Source: Chaenocephalus aceratus | Taxonomy: Eukaryota > Chordata > Actinopteri > Perciformes > Channichthyidae | Direction of reading: 5' to 3' | Length of the DNA stretch: 64,000 bases | Assembly: GCA_023974075.1 (NCBI GenBank) | Contig: CM043808.1 | Coordinates: 17,387,072-17,451,071, forward strand | Part shown: one piece after another, positions 36,006-48,155 of the stretch | Layout: the number at the start of each line of letters is the position of its first letter | How positions within the stretch are numbered: position 1 is the stretch's first letter | Translations under genes and position numbers: made by a program | The notes under the pieces: generated by a model | Databases searched by the model: none | Told to the model about the DNA's origin: nothing | The model's input: the letters and a program-made list of their open reading frames with translations, nothing else

Positions 36006-37472
36006 GGCTACCTTAAGCTTCAGTACACACACTTAACACCCTAGGCCTAGGTCTATATAAAACAACTCAACCCAACATGTTTGCACAAAAATAATTACCC
36101 AGACATTCACCACACCCTTGAGATGTGTTTTACCCTTAACAAACCTTTCTGCTCAAAGTAGGTCTTAAAAAGAAAGAAGCTAGTAATTCCTGACCTGTCA
36201 TTATAGTTCCATCTTTGTTGATTAATACTGGCAATAATGCTGGAGTTATTCAAGCAACCAAAGGCCACGTTATCAAAAATATATCAACCCCCCACTCAGC
36301 AGGTCCCACTGAGCCTTAATACTCAAATCTGTAATGCTGCTGATGGGGAAGCTTTTCCACTTACTTGCAAATCCCCACTCACTTCACACAAGAATTACGG
36401 TTAGACAGGAACCAGTAAAGCTCTAAATAAAGACACATGAAGGTGAAGAGAGCCAATATAAACCAACTCCTTGTCTTTTTCCTCACTATCTCTCACACCT
36501 GGCTTTCTCTGTGAATACTGCCAGCTGGAAGAAACCTAAATGGGAGAGGGAAGAGAAAGAAAAAGGAACGTACTCATCTTTTAATAAAACGTAAGAGAAA
36601 GATTGTAGAATGAAAGAAAGGACAGGACGTGAGAGGGAAAATGAGAGAAAATCTTAGATGCGTGAGAAGAGAGAAAAGCTCAGGCAACAATGAGTCATCA
36701 ACCATCCCAGACTGTTATCACTAGTCCTCCATAGACTTGACCCAACTTAATTTAAAAAATCTAATTTCGTCAAAGTATTGGCGTCTTTCCATATGCTTGC
36801 TTCCCACATCTGTAGTTATTAAATTATCTGGGATAATAAAAGCATTTTTTTTTTTTTCACTGAATTTCCTGAATTGGATGTAGGACTTGAATGTAGAACT
36901 CAAGTTATTTCCAAAGACACACATGTAAATAATGTTTAGAAAAGAATAGGATAATAGGAGGATTTCAACAACACATTTTGCTTTTTGGGGCGAGAGTTTT
37001 TGTGAGAAGATTATAACCCCTCTCATAAATGTGAAGACATTCTGGCAGGAGGTAGGCCTAGTTAGCTTGGACTAACATAAAGTATAACAACGGCGAAACA
37101 AATACAGACGGCTCTTATGGTAACACGGTTCAAGCGCTAAAGCAGCATGTTGCTGGACTATTACCTTGAACAAGTACCTGTAACGTCCTGGAGTGACGTC
37201 TTCACTGCTTGCTAACTGTTAGCTCCTTGTCCAGTCTTTGTGCTAATGTAAGCTAACCGTTCTACCAGCTGTAGCTTCATAATTACATAGTGTGTTATCA
37301 TCTTCTAATCAAGAAGTGAATAAGGGTATTTCCCAAAATTTAATTAGACGTCAGACGGCTGAGGAAAAACAAAGATTAAGCTCAGTTTATTGCTTTATAA
37401 TAAGCTTTGCGGTTTTGTAAACACTCCCTGATTAGATGGATGTAGCCATGATGGAATTTATGATGTTGCAAT
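36006..37472. other. Intergenic DNA, nothing recognised
   Basis: AT-rich. No supported gene. It ends at the GATG-type tail of the adjacent LINE. Confidence 0.35.
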
Positions 37473-37548
37473 ATCCATCCATCCATCCATCCATCCATCC
37501 ATCCATCCATCCATCCATCCATCCATCCATCCATCCATCCATCCATCT
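37473..37548 (-). repeat. (GGAT)n tail of the LINE
   Basis: About 19 copies of ATCC on the plus strand (GGAT/GATG on the LINE strand), directly abutting the 3' end of the RTE/Rex3-like LINE. Tandem GATG tails are the described 3' end of Rex3. Confidence 0.9.
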
Positions 37549-37556
37549 TCTCCCGC

Positions 37557-38957
37557 TTATCCGTGGTCGGGTCGCGGGGGTAGCAGTTCCAGCAGAGAGC
37601 CCCAAACTTTCCTTTCCCTGGCCACCTCAACCAGCTCTGACTGGGGGATCCCAAGGCGCTGCCAGGCCAGCGAAGAGATATAATCCCTCCACCTGGTCCT
37701 AGGTCTACCCCTTGGTCTCTTCTCAGCTGGACATTCCTGGAACACCTCCCTAGGGAGGCGCCCAGGTGGCATCCTAACTAGGTGCCCGAACCACCTCAAC
37801 TGGCTCCTTTCGACACGAAGGTGGAACGGTTCAACTCCGAGTCCCTCCCGGATGACTGAACTTCTCCCCTTATCCTAAGGGAGACACCAGCCACCCTGCG
37901 GAGAAAACCCATCTCGACCACTTGTATCCGCGATCTCGTTCTGTCGGTCATGACCCATCCTTTATGACCATAGGTGAGGGTAGGAACGAAAATGGCCCGG
38001 TAGACAGAGAGGCTTTGCCTTCTGGCTCAGCTGCCTTTTCGTCACAATGGTGCGGTAAAGCGACTGCAGTACCGCTCCCCGCTGCTCCGATTCTCCGGCC
38101 CATCTCACGCTCCATTGTTCCCTCACTCGAGAACAAGACCCCGAGATACTTGAACTCCTTCACTTGGGGTAAGGACTCATTCCCTACTTGGAGTGGACAG
38201 TCCATCGGTTTCCTGCTGAGAACCATGGCCTCAGATTTGGAGGTGCTGATCCTCATCCCAGCCGCTTCACACTCGGTTGCGAACAGATCCAGTGAGTGCT
38301 GAAGGTCGCAGACCGATGAAGCCATCAGAAACCACATCATCTGCAAAAAGCAGTGGTGCAATCCTTAGTCCACCCGAACTGCAGACCCCCTCCCCCACGA
38401 CTACGCCTCGAAATCCGATTCATGTATATTACGAACAGGATTGGTGACAAAGCGCAGCCCTGGCGGAGGCCAACCCTCACCGGAGATGGGTCCGACTTAC
38501 TGCCGAGGACCCGGACACAGCTCTCGCTTTGGGAGTACAGAGATTGGATGGCCCTGAGTAGAGACCCCCTCACCCCATTACTCCCGCAGCACCTCCCACA
38601 GTAACTCCCTGGGAACTCGGTCATACGCCTTCTCCAAGTCTACAAAACACATGTAGACCGGATAAGCGTACTCCCAGGCTCCCTCCAGAATCCTTGCGAG
38701 AGTAAAAAGCGGATCCATCGTTCCACGACCAGGACGGAATCCGCATTGTTCCTCCTCAATCTGAGGTTCGACAATCGGCCTGACCCTCCTTTCGAGTACC
38801 TTAGAGTAAACTTTCCCGGGGAGGCTGAGTAGTGTGATGCCTCTGTAATTGGCACACACCCTCTGATTCCCCTTTTAAAAAGGGGAACCACCACCCCGGT
38901 ATGCCACTCCTTCGGTACTGTTTCCGACTTCCACGCAACGTTGATGAGACGTGTCAA
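37557..38957 (-). pseudogene. LINE reverse transcriptase region, frameshifted
   Basis: Overlapping frames give, in order, EWHTGVVVPLFK (38640-38957), NYRGITLLSLPGKVYSKVLE and CFVDLEKAYDRV (38578-38859), VGLRQGCALSPILF (38337-38624), AAGMRISTSKSEAMVL and FKYLGVLFSSEG (37948-38361), and the C-terminal [12 protein letters not shown] with [13 protein letters not shown] (37557-37799). The catalytic FADD box is disrupted: the frame changes around 38340-38350, exactly where it is expected. The part between about 37800 and 37950 is also out of frame. It cannot encode a working enzyme. Confidence 0.75.
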
Positions 38958-39090
38958 CCATGACAGTCCTCAACACCCAGAGCCTTCAGCATTTCTGGGC
39001 GGATCTCGTCCACCCCCGGGGCTTTTGCCACTGTGGAGTTGTTTCACGACCTCAGTGACCTCCCCCCGGGAGATTGGTGTTGATCCCCCG

Positions 39091-40321
39091 TCATACTCCA
39101 GCTCTGCCTCTAACATAGAGGGCGGAGTTTGTCGGGTTCAGGAGTTCCTCAAAGTGTTCCTTCCAACGCCCTAACACTCCATCAGTTGAGGTCAACAACG
39201 TCCCATCCTTACTGTACACAGCTTGGATGGTTCCCTGCTTCCCCCTCCTGAGGTTGTCGGACAGTTTTCCAGAACAACTTTGGTGCCGCCCGAAAGTCCT
39301 TTTCCATAACTTCTCCCACACCCGCTGCTTTGCCTCGGCCTGTCGGTACCTTGCCACTGCCTCGGGAGTCCCCCGGGATAACAAATCCCTGAAGGCCTCC
39401 TTCTTCAGTCGGACGGCTTCCCTGACCACCGGTGTCCACCAGGAGGTCCGAGGGTTACCGCCCCTTGAGTCACCTAAGACCTTGAGACCACAGCTCCCCG
39501 CCGCGGCTTCGGCAATAGAGGCTTTGAACACCAACCACTCTGGTTCAATGTCCCCAACCTCCACAGGAATGCCCGAAAAGCTCCGCCGGAGGTGTGAGTT
39601 GAAGGCCTCCTGAACTTGGGCCTCCTTCAGACGTTCCCAGTTCACCCAAACTACACGTTTGGGCTTACCAGGTCTATCCAGAGGCTTCCCCCGCCACTCG
39701 ACCCAACTCACCACCAGATGGTGATCAGTTGACAACTCCGCCCCTCTCTTTACCCGAGTGTCCAAGACATACGGCCTCAGGTCCGATGATACGATAATGA
39801 AATCGATCATGGACCTTCTACCTAGGGTGCTCTGGTACCACGTACACTTATGAGCATCCTTATGTTCGAACATGGTGTTTGTTATAGCCAATCCATGACT
39901 AGCACAGAAGTCCAGTAAACAAACCACCACTCCGGTTCAGATCAGGGGGGCTGTTCCTCCCAATCACGCTCCTCCAAGTGTCTCCATCATTGCCCACATG
40001 TGCGTTGAAGTCTCCCAGCAAGATTAAAGAGTCCCCTTCAGGAGCCCCATACAGGACTCTTTCCAGGGTCTCCAAGAAGGCCGTGTACTCTGAACTGCTG
40101 TTTGGTGCATAAGCACATACAACAGCTCCAGAAGGGGACCCCGGGCTTCCTCCGGGCCGGGTATCCTCACTTCTTTGTTGTTCTTTCATGAGGTCTTTTG
40201 AACCAATCTTAGTCTGGCCCCTTGCCTGAGACCAATTTGCCGTGGGAGACCCTACCAGGAACACAAGGTTCCAGACAACACAGCCCCCAGGTTCATCAGG
40301 GCACACAAACCTCTCTACCAC
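39091..40321 (-). pseudogene. LINE APE-type endonuclease region, broken
   Basis: Two overlapping minus-strand frames (39899-40321 and 39091-39930) carry LLGDFNAHVGND and, further on, RRSMIDFI and STDHHLVVSW. These are the GDFN and (S/T)DH motifs of the APE endonucleases of RTE elements. The frame changes near 39900-39930. The N-terminal part before GDFN is eroded. The linker ends at VLGRWKEHFEELLNPT. Confidence 0.75.
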
Positions 40322-40340
40322 GGTAAGGTGCTGGTTCTTC

Positions 40341-41417
40341 AGAGAGGAAATTTTTTTTTTTTTTTTAATTAGCAGATGTTATGATACGCATCATAACCAT
40401 AATTATCCCACAATGTATTCCTTTGCATGTGTCTTCAAACCACACAAAGTACATTGACAGAAACATAGAAAACGAAAAGTATTTGTATAGTCATTTTGTA
40501 TTTTGAAGAAATGTACCACTTCTTAAGCATTTAAGCATTAAAATACACTCATTCTTTTAAGATATTATTCCTTTATTTGCTCAGCATCGAGATGACCCCT
40601 TTCTGATGACCAAAAGTGTTTGATATTATGAAATTGCAAGAGAGCCTCTTGGCAACAGGACATGAACTGAATTTAGAGGAGAAGTCATCCTTGCATGGGA
40701 AAGGGGTGCTTTCCTTGTTGAAAACAGGCCAGAGAAAACCCTGCCTGGGCCTAAAGGAGCAGCTGGGGGAAATACTGAGTCACAAAAACTCTCCCCAGCA
40801 GCAGTTCTGACCCTTTGGTTAGACTGTTTTTTTTATTAATCAACAGTGGTGCCTGGACAGAGATCATCAAAAAAAAAAGATGGTTGTGAGGTGACCCAGC
40901 CTGCTGCTCACACAGCCTGAGGAGAGAGCTTAAATTGTGGAGTTTTTGCAGCCTATGAGGGCAAGACCGTCTGAGTAACTTCAGGAAAAAAGTCCCTCTT
41001 CTCAGCCAAACACAGGAGAAGACCCCCTGGACTTCATGGTTCACAAAACATATCAAAGTCTCAGTTCTAGTTGTGCCGGAAATTAATGAAATGAAGGCAC
41101 AAAAGGTGAAGGCTGAAGAGGGTGCAAAGGGAAGGAGAACAAAAAACATGCAGTGATGGATGTAGCCAACTATCATGGGACACATCAGCAGAAGAACAAA
41201 GAGCTTTATTGAGAATGATTTGTACAACGACTAAGCATAGTCTCATAGGCCGTAATAAAAAACAGGAAAACAACACATTTCAAACATCATATGAGCACAG
41301 TCCGACAAAGACGTTGTGGTGTGTAGACAAGAACTGTACATTACATAGTTACAATTATAATTGTTTTACTCTGCTTCAATCAAGAAGAAAATGTTTTAAT
41401 TAACTTGTTTACATTAT
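40341..41417. other. Intergenic DNA, nothing recognised
   Basis: No supported gene. Open frames on both strands lack family signatures. Confidence 0.35.
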
Positions 41418-41525
41418 GATTGTCCCTGGGCAAGACACTTCACCCCAAATTGCTCCTGTGGGGATTGCCCACAATATTGAGTATGTAAGTCGCTTTGGAT
41501 ACAACTTGTAACATGTAATGTAATC
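41418..41525 (+). repeat. SINE/L2-type 3' tail fragment
   Basis: 'ctgggcaagacacttcacccc' followed by 'gtaagtcgctttggata' and 'aacatgtaatgtaat' matches the 3' tail shared by fish SINEs and their L2-clade LINE partners. Only the 3' piece is present. Confidence 0.55.
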
Positions 41526-42479
41526 ACTGAACTAGTTAAACATTAGATCCACATCAACCAACTACAACAATAAAACACTGCTAACTTATTTATGCAAGAG
41601 TTACTTAAAGGTATAACTAATAATCATAAACTGAGAAGTATACAAGATTTAACTTTTGATTCTTCAAGTGCATTCTGAAAACACTTCTGTGCTATTAACA
41701 AAATCCAAATAGAGAAAACAAATGTAAAGGCTCGAACATGTGTCTGGATGGTCTGGATTCAAGCTGTCCGTACACATGCCCGATAGAGATGATAAAAAAG
41801 CATTTAAGGAAGTTAGAAAGATTATCCAATAAAGTTATTACCAGTTGTTCTTCATTCCTAAACACATAGATCAGTCGTCTTTCAGGACTTCCATAGGTCA
41901 TAGACAAAGGAAGGAGAGTAAATGAATGAACGAATGGGTTTACAAATCTGAAGTACAAGTACATTCTTTCTCTCTCTGAATACTTCCTTTTAGCTTTCTC
42001 GATGTCTGTCTGTTATTTGCAGATACATGGTCTTTCCTCTTCTCTTGGTTGCACACCAACACATACATTTCAGTCAGACAACTCATGTGTTCTTAATATG
42101 TTATTATAAGCAGCATATAGTTTGAGTTTGGCGTCTAGGCTCGGGCCTCATCACTCCACAGATTTACAAAGAACATTGAGTGATGATTAGATAACTATCC
42201 CCTGAGCCTACAGGTGGAGCTGGGGTGGTGGTGGGGCAGGCAAGCAGCAGCAGCATGAAACACAGCAGCAGGAACATGAATGCAGCAATAGCAAGTGAAC
42301 CCAGCAGTGGCAGCAGCAGCATAGCGAGGCAGGAAGACATGGCAAATTAAATAGAGCGGCATGTTTTAGGAGAATGTGTTTGGTTGGTTGTAAGAGGGAC
42401 GAGGTGCGTCACGTGTTAATGTATCATTGGTGCTCGAGTTGACTGCCTGAACTAGCTCGCAGGCGTCGCCCCATTCATT
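41526..42479. other. Intergenic DNA with CAG-rich patch
   Basis: No gene. About 42240-42330 has an interrupted CAG/CAGCAG-rich low-complexity stretch. Confidence 0.4.
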
Positions 42480-43800
42480 TAATCCATTAGTTAGTGTGCA
42501 TGCTGTTTACAGCATTCCACTATAGTACTTCAAATCTTTATTCTTCCCCTTAATATTATTATTATTTCAGCCAATACTTTGGCTCTCCATAACTTCAGCT
42601 TATTTTCAGCTCCAGAAGACCATTGAAATATGAAACTATTCAGCCTTTTCAGCAATTGATGGGAAACTTTAAACTTTTTCAAAATATTTCATACTTTTTG
42701 AAATATTCAGCTTTTTAAACTCTTTTTTTAACATTGAAGTCAATGGGAGATGCCTTCAAATCCTGTTTTCCTATGCCAGATTACTACTTACATTTGATAT
42801 CTTTATTTAACTCCTTCAGCCTAATTTCAGCTGCAGGAACCATTCAAATATCAAACTATTCAGCCTTCTCAGCACATGATGGGAAACTTTCAAATTTTTC
42901 AAAATACGTTATACTTTTTAAAATATTCAGCTTTTTTAAAGTCTTTTTGAACATGGAAGTCATTGCAATGCATTTGAGCTGTAACAATTAACACACACAC
43001 ACACACACACACACCACACACACACACCACACACTCACTCTCTCTCTCACACACACTCGATAAAGAGAAGAGAGAGGGCGATCAAGAGAAGAGAGAGAGG
43101 GCGAGCAAGAGAAGAGAGAGAGAAGAGAGAGAGAAGAGATGAGGGCGATCAAGAGAAGAGAGAGAGTAATGTAACCTCCTAATGTAATGAATAACTCCTA
43201 CGAAAATGTTCAAAAAGTGCTCAAACTTCACGTGTTCTAACAGTTCCGCCGTGAAGACATCTACGGGACAGTTTTGAGATTTCTTCAAATGCCGTTGCCA
43301 TGGCAACACAATGCTCACCATGAAACACGGTTTTCTCATAACTTCAGTGAAAATGCTCGAAATGGCCCAAAACGTCACAGGTTTGGTAACGATGCAGCCA
43401 TCAACACATCTAAGCGTATTATGGGGTGTCATCAAATGCTGTTATCATGGCGACAGATAATTCACCATCAAGTTAGTTCAAAAGTTTGCAGTTCAAATAT
43501 TCTGCTGCTTTCCCAAGCCTTTTTACTTTCTTTTCTCTTCTTAATACAAATTCATTCACTACTACTTACAGTACATCCGATATTTAACTCCTTCAGCCTA
43601 TTTTCAGCTGCAGAAACCATTCAACTATTACATTATTCAGCTATTTCAGGACATCAAGGCTATACATGTTGTTGTGTATACCTTTTTTTAAACCTTTCTT
43701 TAAAATATTAAACTTTTTCTGCTAAATTCAGCCACAAATGTTCACAATTTACAGCATTTGCATGCATTTTCTGCAGAAAATGCATTTTCTAGTTAACTGT
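42480..43800. repeat. Fish dispersed repeat built of ~230-bp and ~165-bp subunits
   Basis: A unit with 'cttcagc(c)ta(a/t)tttcagct', 'accattcaaatat(g/c)aaactattcagcc' and 'atgggaaactt' occurs at about 42590, 42820 and, more diverged, 43570. Between them a second unit ('aac(t/g)tcac(g/a)(t)g', 'catcta(c/a)g', 'tcaaatgc(c/t)gtt') occurs twice, at 43225 and 43370. A microsatellite block separates them. No protein signature. Confidence 0.55.
42990..43167 (+). repeat. (AC)n and GA-rich simple repeats
   Basis: AC dinucleotides from about 42990 to 43033, then CT/CA-rich DNA, and from about 43062 an imperfect 'gagagaagagagagagggcga' tandem array to 43167. Confidence 0.9.
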
Positions 43801-44271
43801 TGTTTCCTCTGAACGGATCCCTCCAATAAAGATAAGATGCTTATGGATATAATAATTTCACAGTGCCGGAAAAGGCTTTTGGACAGTTTGACCATACACA
43901 TATTCACATCAAATCACCCCAAACATAATATATATATGAGGAAGTATACAAAATATATCTGGGGATTATCCACACATTTGAAAGAAACTTTCATTTTCTA
44001 TGGAATTTCTTTTTTGAATTTTCAATTGAAAAGATTATATTATTCCTGTGTTCGTCTTTTCACTGTGTCTGATTCATTTTATTTGTACAGCTCTGACTTA
44101 AGGCCACAGTTGGTTTGAGGCAAGACTTTGCCTATTAACCTTAAATGTTTTCATTAAACTACAAAACATCCACAGCGAGATTAGAGAGACACACTCTCAA
44201 AACAGATCAGTGGGGAAGTAAACTTTTTTTAGTTCAACAAACTGTAATGGCAAGCCTGTGCATTAACATCA

Positions 44272-45078
44272 CTATTCATTTTCCCTTTTACGGCACACAG
44301 CAAATGCATAAAGGAGTGGATTAAGGCAGCTATTCACCACTACCAGTGCTGTAACACGGTTCCAGATTTTCCAGCAAAACTTCAACAGGGCTTCATTTTT
44401 GAGTGAAAGAGCTGCCAGACCAAGAACATTTGTGATGTAAAATGGCATCCTTAGAACAAAAAGGGTCACAATGATACTTGTGACCAGCCCGGTCGTCTGT
44501 GGGTTGTTGAAGAAAGCTGCCTGGTTCACTTTCCTGTGGAGGCCCATGTATGAAAATGTGACAACAGAAATTGAAAAAAATCCTATCAGGCACTCTTTCA
44601 GCAGCACAGCCACCTGCTGGGAAGGGGGAGCGTGGGTACCTGTGCAGAATGTCCAATGATGGCCTTTGATCACCTGTCGAACCACTAAAGCAGGGATAGA
44701 CAGGATCATGGTAACCAACCAGAGCAGAACCAGAAGCCTCCTCTTTCCAACCCGGTCGAAGATTTTCTGCAGGTGCACCACCTGTAGGTAGCGCTGGACA
44801 CTCAGCACTGTCACTGTCAGGAGGCTAGAATAGAGGCTAGAGTACATGACATATGCCAGAAGCTTACAAGACACCAGGCCGAGAGTCCAGCCTTTCACAA
44901 AAGTGTAAATCCACAGAGGCAGGGGGAGCAGGCAGATCAGATCTGATATGGCCAAATTCAGCATCAGACTCTGGCTCAGACTGGACAGGTGCTGCCAGTT
45001 TGGCTTGAGGATGATCACAGCAATATTTCCAGGAACTCCCAGCAGGAAGAAAATTAAAAAAAACGAACATAACTGCAC
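44272..45078 (-). pseudogene. LTB4R-like chemoattractant GPCR, copy 1, 5'-truncated
   Basis: A 268-residue frame with TM1 (second half) to TM7 of a class A receptor: GVPGN, LAISDLICLLPLPLW (TM2 Asp), SVQRYL (QRY for DRY), and NSCLNPLLYAF (NPxxY-like). The extracellular N-terminus and first half of TM1 are missing. Sequence before GVPGN reads MQLCSFFLIFF and comes from unrelated spacer DNA, so the normal start region has been lost. In TM6 the usual LWMP is LRMP: the toggle-switch Trp is Arg. Other copies retain Trp. It ends VCRKRENE. An in-frame ATG could still give protein, but these changes argue for a non-functional copy. The LTB4-receptor-like assignment is by resemblance of TM2-TM3 and the WMPY.ITN TM6 end. 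Confidence 0.75.
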
Positions 45079-46169
45079 TGCGTTAACTAATTGTGGAACA
45101 ATTAAAGTTTGGTTAACTACTCCCCCTGGATTGCTGCAGTCTTTCTGATAGAAGATTTAGGCCAGACTTGTATTCATCTTTTTTCACAACAACCAAAAAT
45201 GACCATATCTTTAGCATAACAAGGTTGATTTTGAAGTCATCAACAGTAGAGGTTGGCAGCATGCACTCTTGTACAATATCAATAACAGACCAGTAGATTA
45301 AAAAAGCATTTATTAAAAAAGATAATAATGGTAAACACACAAATGTTCTTTCAGCAAAATATCTACTCCTAAAAAAGAAAGCGTGTGTGTGTACACGTGC
45401 GCGCAAGAGCATTCATCAGGTCGGAAAAAAACATGTGGGTAATGTTGAGCTATTTTTAACTTTTTATTTCCTCTCTGTGTGTCTTTGAAGACCAACTCAA
45501 GGTACATACACAACTATTCAATAACGTGACTTGAAAGAGACCAAAACAATAAAGCTCACTTTCTAAAATTAAACCACATCAACATTAAGACTTTCGAACA
45601 ACATTAAGCAGTCCTATTCTTAGCCAAATATGCTATAAAAACTATATAATATCTCGATTTCATAAAATATGCTAAACGCTGTTATGTTATACTATCGAAA
45701 GTTCTCAGGACGCTGTTCTCAAGACAAAGATGAACATTGAATCTCAACATTAGCATTTAGTTTTCAAAGGAAACTTCCAGATGAATTACTCTAATTCATC
45801 TTGATGACCACAAACATCATCCTTCAGTGTGATGACAGTAATTACTGAGCCTTTGATGTGTGGGTGTGTTTATCATTACAATGTTCATCTTTCAACTCTT
45901 CGCCTGATTAAATATAAAAATATATACTTTTTGGGAAGTCCAGGGAAGTCAATGGTTAACATAACAATTGATCAAAGACTAAAATCAAACTGCATATCAG
46001 CTGATATTTTTAGACTAACATATATTTTTTTAAGTTCCATGAGTTATTGTAAAATGATTTCTGTGCTTTCTTTTAACATCATAAAAGTTCAGCATTTTGT
46101 ACAGTTTTTTTGTGCAAAATCAAATGATTAGGCGTCCTATAATGTTGAGCTACTGCATTAACAACAGTA
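45079..46169. repeat. Array spacer S1
   Basis: About 1.08 kb of non-coding spacer, almost identical to 46981-48155. Short frames in it (for example 45113-45412) recur in S2 with at most one change. They reflect copied DNA, not genes. The part near 45230-45420 ('taaaaaagcatttattaaaaa', 'tcaggtcggaaaa') is also recognisable upstream of copies 4-6. Confidence 0.85.
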
Positions 46170-46980
46170 TTACATTTCACTTTCTCTGCACCCAGTGCAC
46201 ATGTTTCTGCACATGTTTCTAAAAGCAAAAGCATAAAGGAATGGATTCAGAGAGGAATTCAAAAATACCAGTGATTTGACAAGGTTGTAGCTGTTCAAGC
46301 AAAACATCCATAGGCCTTGATTTTTGAGCGAAATAGCTGCAACACCAAGTACATTTGTGATAAAAAAATGGCATCCATAGGACAAAAAAGGCCACAGTGA
46401 TACTTATGATGAGCCGGGTCGTCTGTGGGTTGTTGAAGAAAGCTGCATGGTTCAGTTTGCTGTGGAGGCCGATGTATGAAAATGCCACGACAGAAATTGC
46501 AACCAATCCTACAAGACACTCTGTCAGCAGCATGGCAACCAGCTGGGAAGGGAGAGAGTCGGTACGTGTGCAGTATGTACCATACTGGTCTTTATTGACA
46601 TGTGGAACCACTGAAGCAGGGATAGACAGAATCATGGTAACCAGCCAGAGCAGAACCAGAAGCCTCCTCTTTCCTACACATTTGAAGATCGTCTGCAGGT
46701 TCACCACCTGTAGGTAGCGCTGCACACTCAGCACCATCACTGTAAGCATGCTAGAATAGACAACACAGTACATGAGATACGTGAGGATCTTACAGGCCAC
46801 CAGGCCAAAAGTCCAGCCGTACAGTAAGGTGTAAATCCACAGAGGCAGGGGGAGCAGGCAGATCAGATCTGATATGGCCAAATTCAGCATCAGACTCTGG
46901 CTCAGACTGGACAGGTGCTGCCAGTTTGGCTTGAGGATGATCACAGCAATATTTCCAGGAACTCCCAGCAGGAAGAACAT
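46170..46980 (-). pseudogene. LTB4R-like GPCR copy 2, chimeric and frameshifted
   Basis: Nearly identical to copy 3 from the GVPGN box of TM1 to the C-terminus. It is joined, at the same point as copy 1, to spacer S2 instead of an N-terminus. A homopolymer in TM6 has seven A (about 46361-46367) where copy 3 has six, so the frame shifts after LWMPF and TM7 is read in another frame (46170-46385). Two independent lesions mark it as a pseudogene. QRY is present, as in the other copies. Confidence 0.85.
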
Positions 46981-48155
46981 TTAAAAAACGAACATAACTG
47001 CACTGCGTTAACTAATTGTGGAACAATTAAAGTTTGGTTAACTACTCCCCCTGGATTGCTGCAGTCTTTCTGATAGAAGATTTAGGCCAGTCTTGTATTC
47101 ATCTTTTTTCACAACAACCAAAAATGACCATATCTTTAGCATAACAAGGTTGATTTTGAAGTCATCAACAGTAGAGGTTGGCAGCATGCACTCTTGTACA
47201 ATATCAATAACAGACCAGTAGATTAAAAAAGCATTTATTAAAAAAGATAATAATGGTAAACACACAAATGTTCTTTCAGCAAAATATCTACTCCTAAAAA
47301 AGAAAGCGTGTGTGTGTACACGTGCGCGCAAGAGCATTCATCAGGTCGGAAAAAAACATGTGGGTAATGTTGAGCTATTTTTAACTTTTTATTTCCTCTC
47401 TGTGTGTCTTTGAAGACCAACTCAAGGTACATACACAACTATTCAATAACGTGACTTGAAAGAGACCAAAACAATAAAGCTCACTTTCTAAAATTAAACC
47501 ACATCAACATTAAGACTTTCGAACAACATTAAGCAGTCCTATTCTTAGCCAAATATGCTATAAAAACTATATAATATCTCGATTTCATAAAAAATGCTAA
47601 ACGCTGTTATGTTATACTATCGAAAGTTCTCAAGACAAAGATGAACATTGAATCTCAACATTAGCATTTAGTTTGCAAAGGAAACTTCCAGATGAATTAC
47701 TCTAATTCATCTTGATGACCACAAACATCATCCTTCAGTGTGATGACAGTAATTACTGAGCCTTTGATGTGTGGGTGTGTTTATCATTACAATGTTCATC
47801 TTTCAACTCTTCGCCTGATTAAATATAAAAATATATACTTTTTGGGAAGTCCAGGGAAGTCAATGGTTAACATAACAATTGATCAAAGACTAAAATTCAA
47901 AGCACTTTGAATTGCCTTGCGTTGAAAAGTGCTCTATAAATAAACTTGCCTTGCCTTGCCTTGCCTAAAATCAAACTGCATATCAGCTGATATTTTTAGA
48001 CTAACATATATTTTTTTAAGTTCCATGAGTTATTGTAAAATGATTTCTGTGCTTTCTTTTAACATCATAAAAGTTCAGCATTTTGTACAGTTTTTTTGTG
48101 CAAAATCAAATGATTAGGCGTCCTATAATGTTGAGCTACTGCATTAACAACAGTA
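46981..48155. repeat. Array spacer S2 (duplicate of S1) with a retroposon tail inserted
   Basis: Copy of S1 with a few substitutions, a short deletion near 47625 and a 75-bp net insertion at 47890-47971 not found in S1. No gene. Confidence 0.85.
47890..47971 (+). mobile_element. Short LINE/SINE 3'-tail insertion with 7-bp duplication
   Basis: 47897-47964 reads 'caaagcactttgaattgcc' ... 'gctctataaataaa' ... followed by (CTTGC)n, the 3' end of a common fish retroposon. CTAAAAT flanks it (47890-47896 and 47965-47971), and S1 shows the empty site. It is a severely 5'-truncated, recent insertion. Confidence 0.85.

Larger units (their letters stand above)
37473..40340 (-). mobile_element. Decayed RTE/Rex3-like LINE
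   Basis: A minus-strand LINE of about 2.9 kb, from an endonuclease fragment (about 40320) through reverse transcriptase to a GATG-repeat tail. The segments line up in order: APE endonuclease, linker, RT, and a C-terminal [15 protein letters not shown] box. The combination of GATG tail and sequence is that of Rex3 of the RTE clade (family knowledge). Several frameshifts break it. A T-rich stretch at about 40349-40370 lies just beyond the left end of the coding similarity. Confidence 0.8.

Noticed and set aside
37436..37702. Frame with HPSI repeats
   Set aside because: Translation of the (ATCC)n LINE tail.
44471..44659. Plus-strand frames of 60-130 residues opposite each receptor copy (also 46397, 48310, 52210, 54546, 56626, 60375)
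   Set aside because: They recur because the receptors are paralogues; each is the antisense of TM4-TM6.
45113..45513. Open frames of 99 and 66 residues, repeated at 47038-47438
   Set aside because: Both copies lie in the duplicated array spacer. Similarity comes from recent duplication of DNA, and no family or selection signal is visible.
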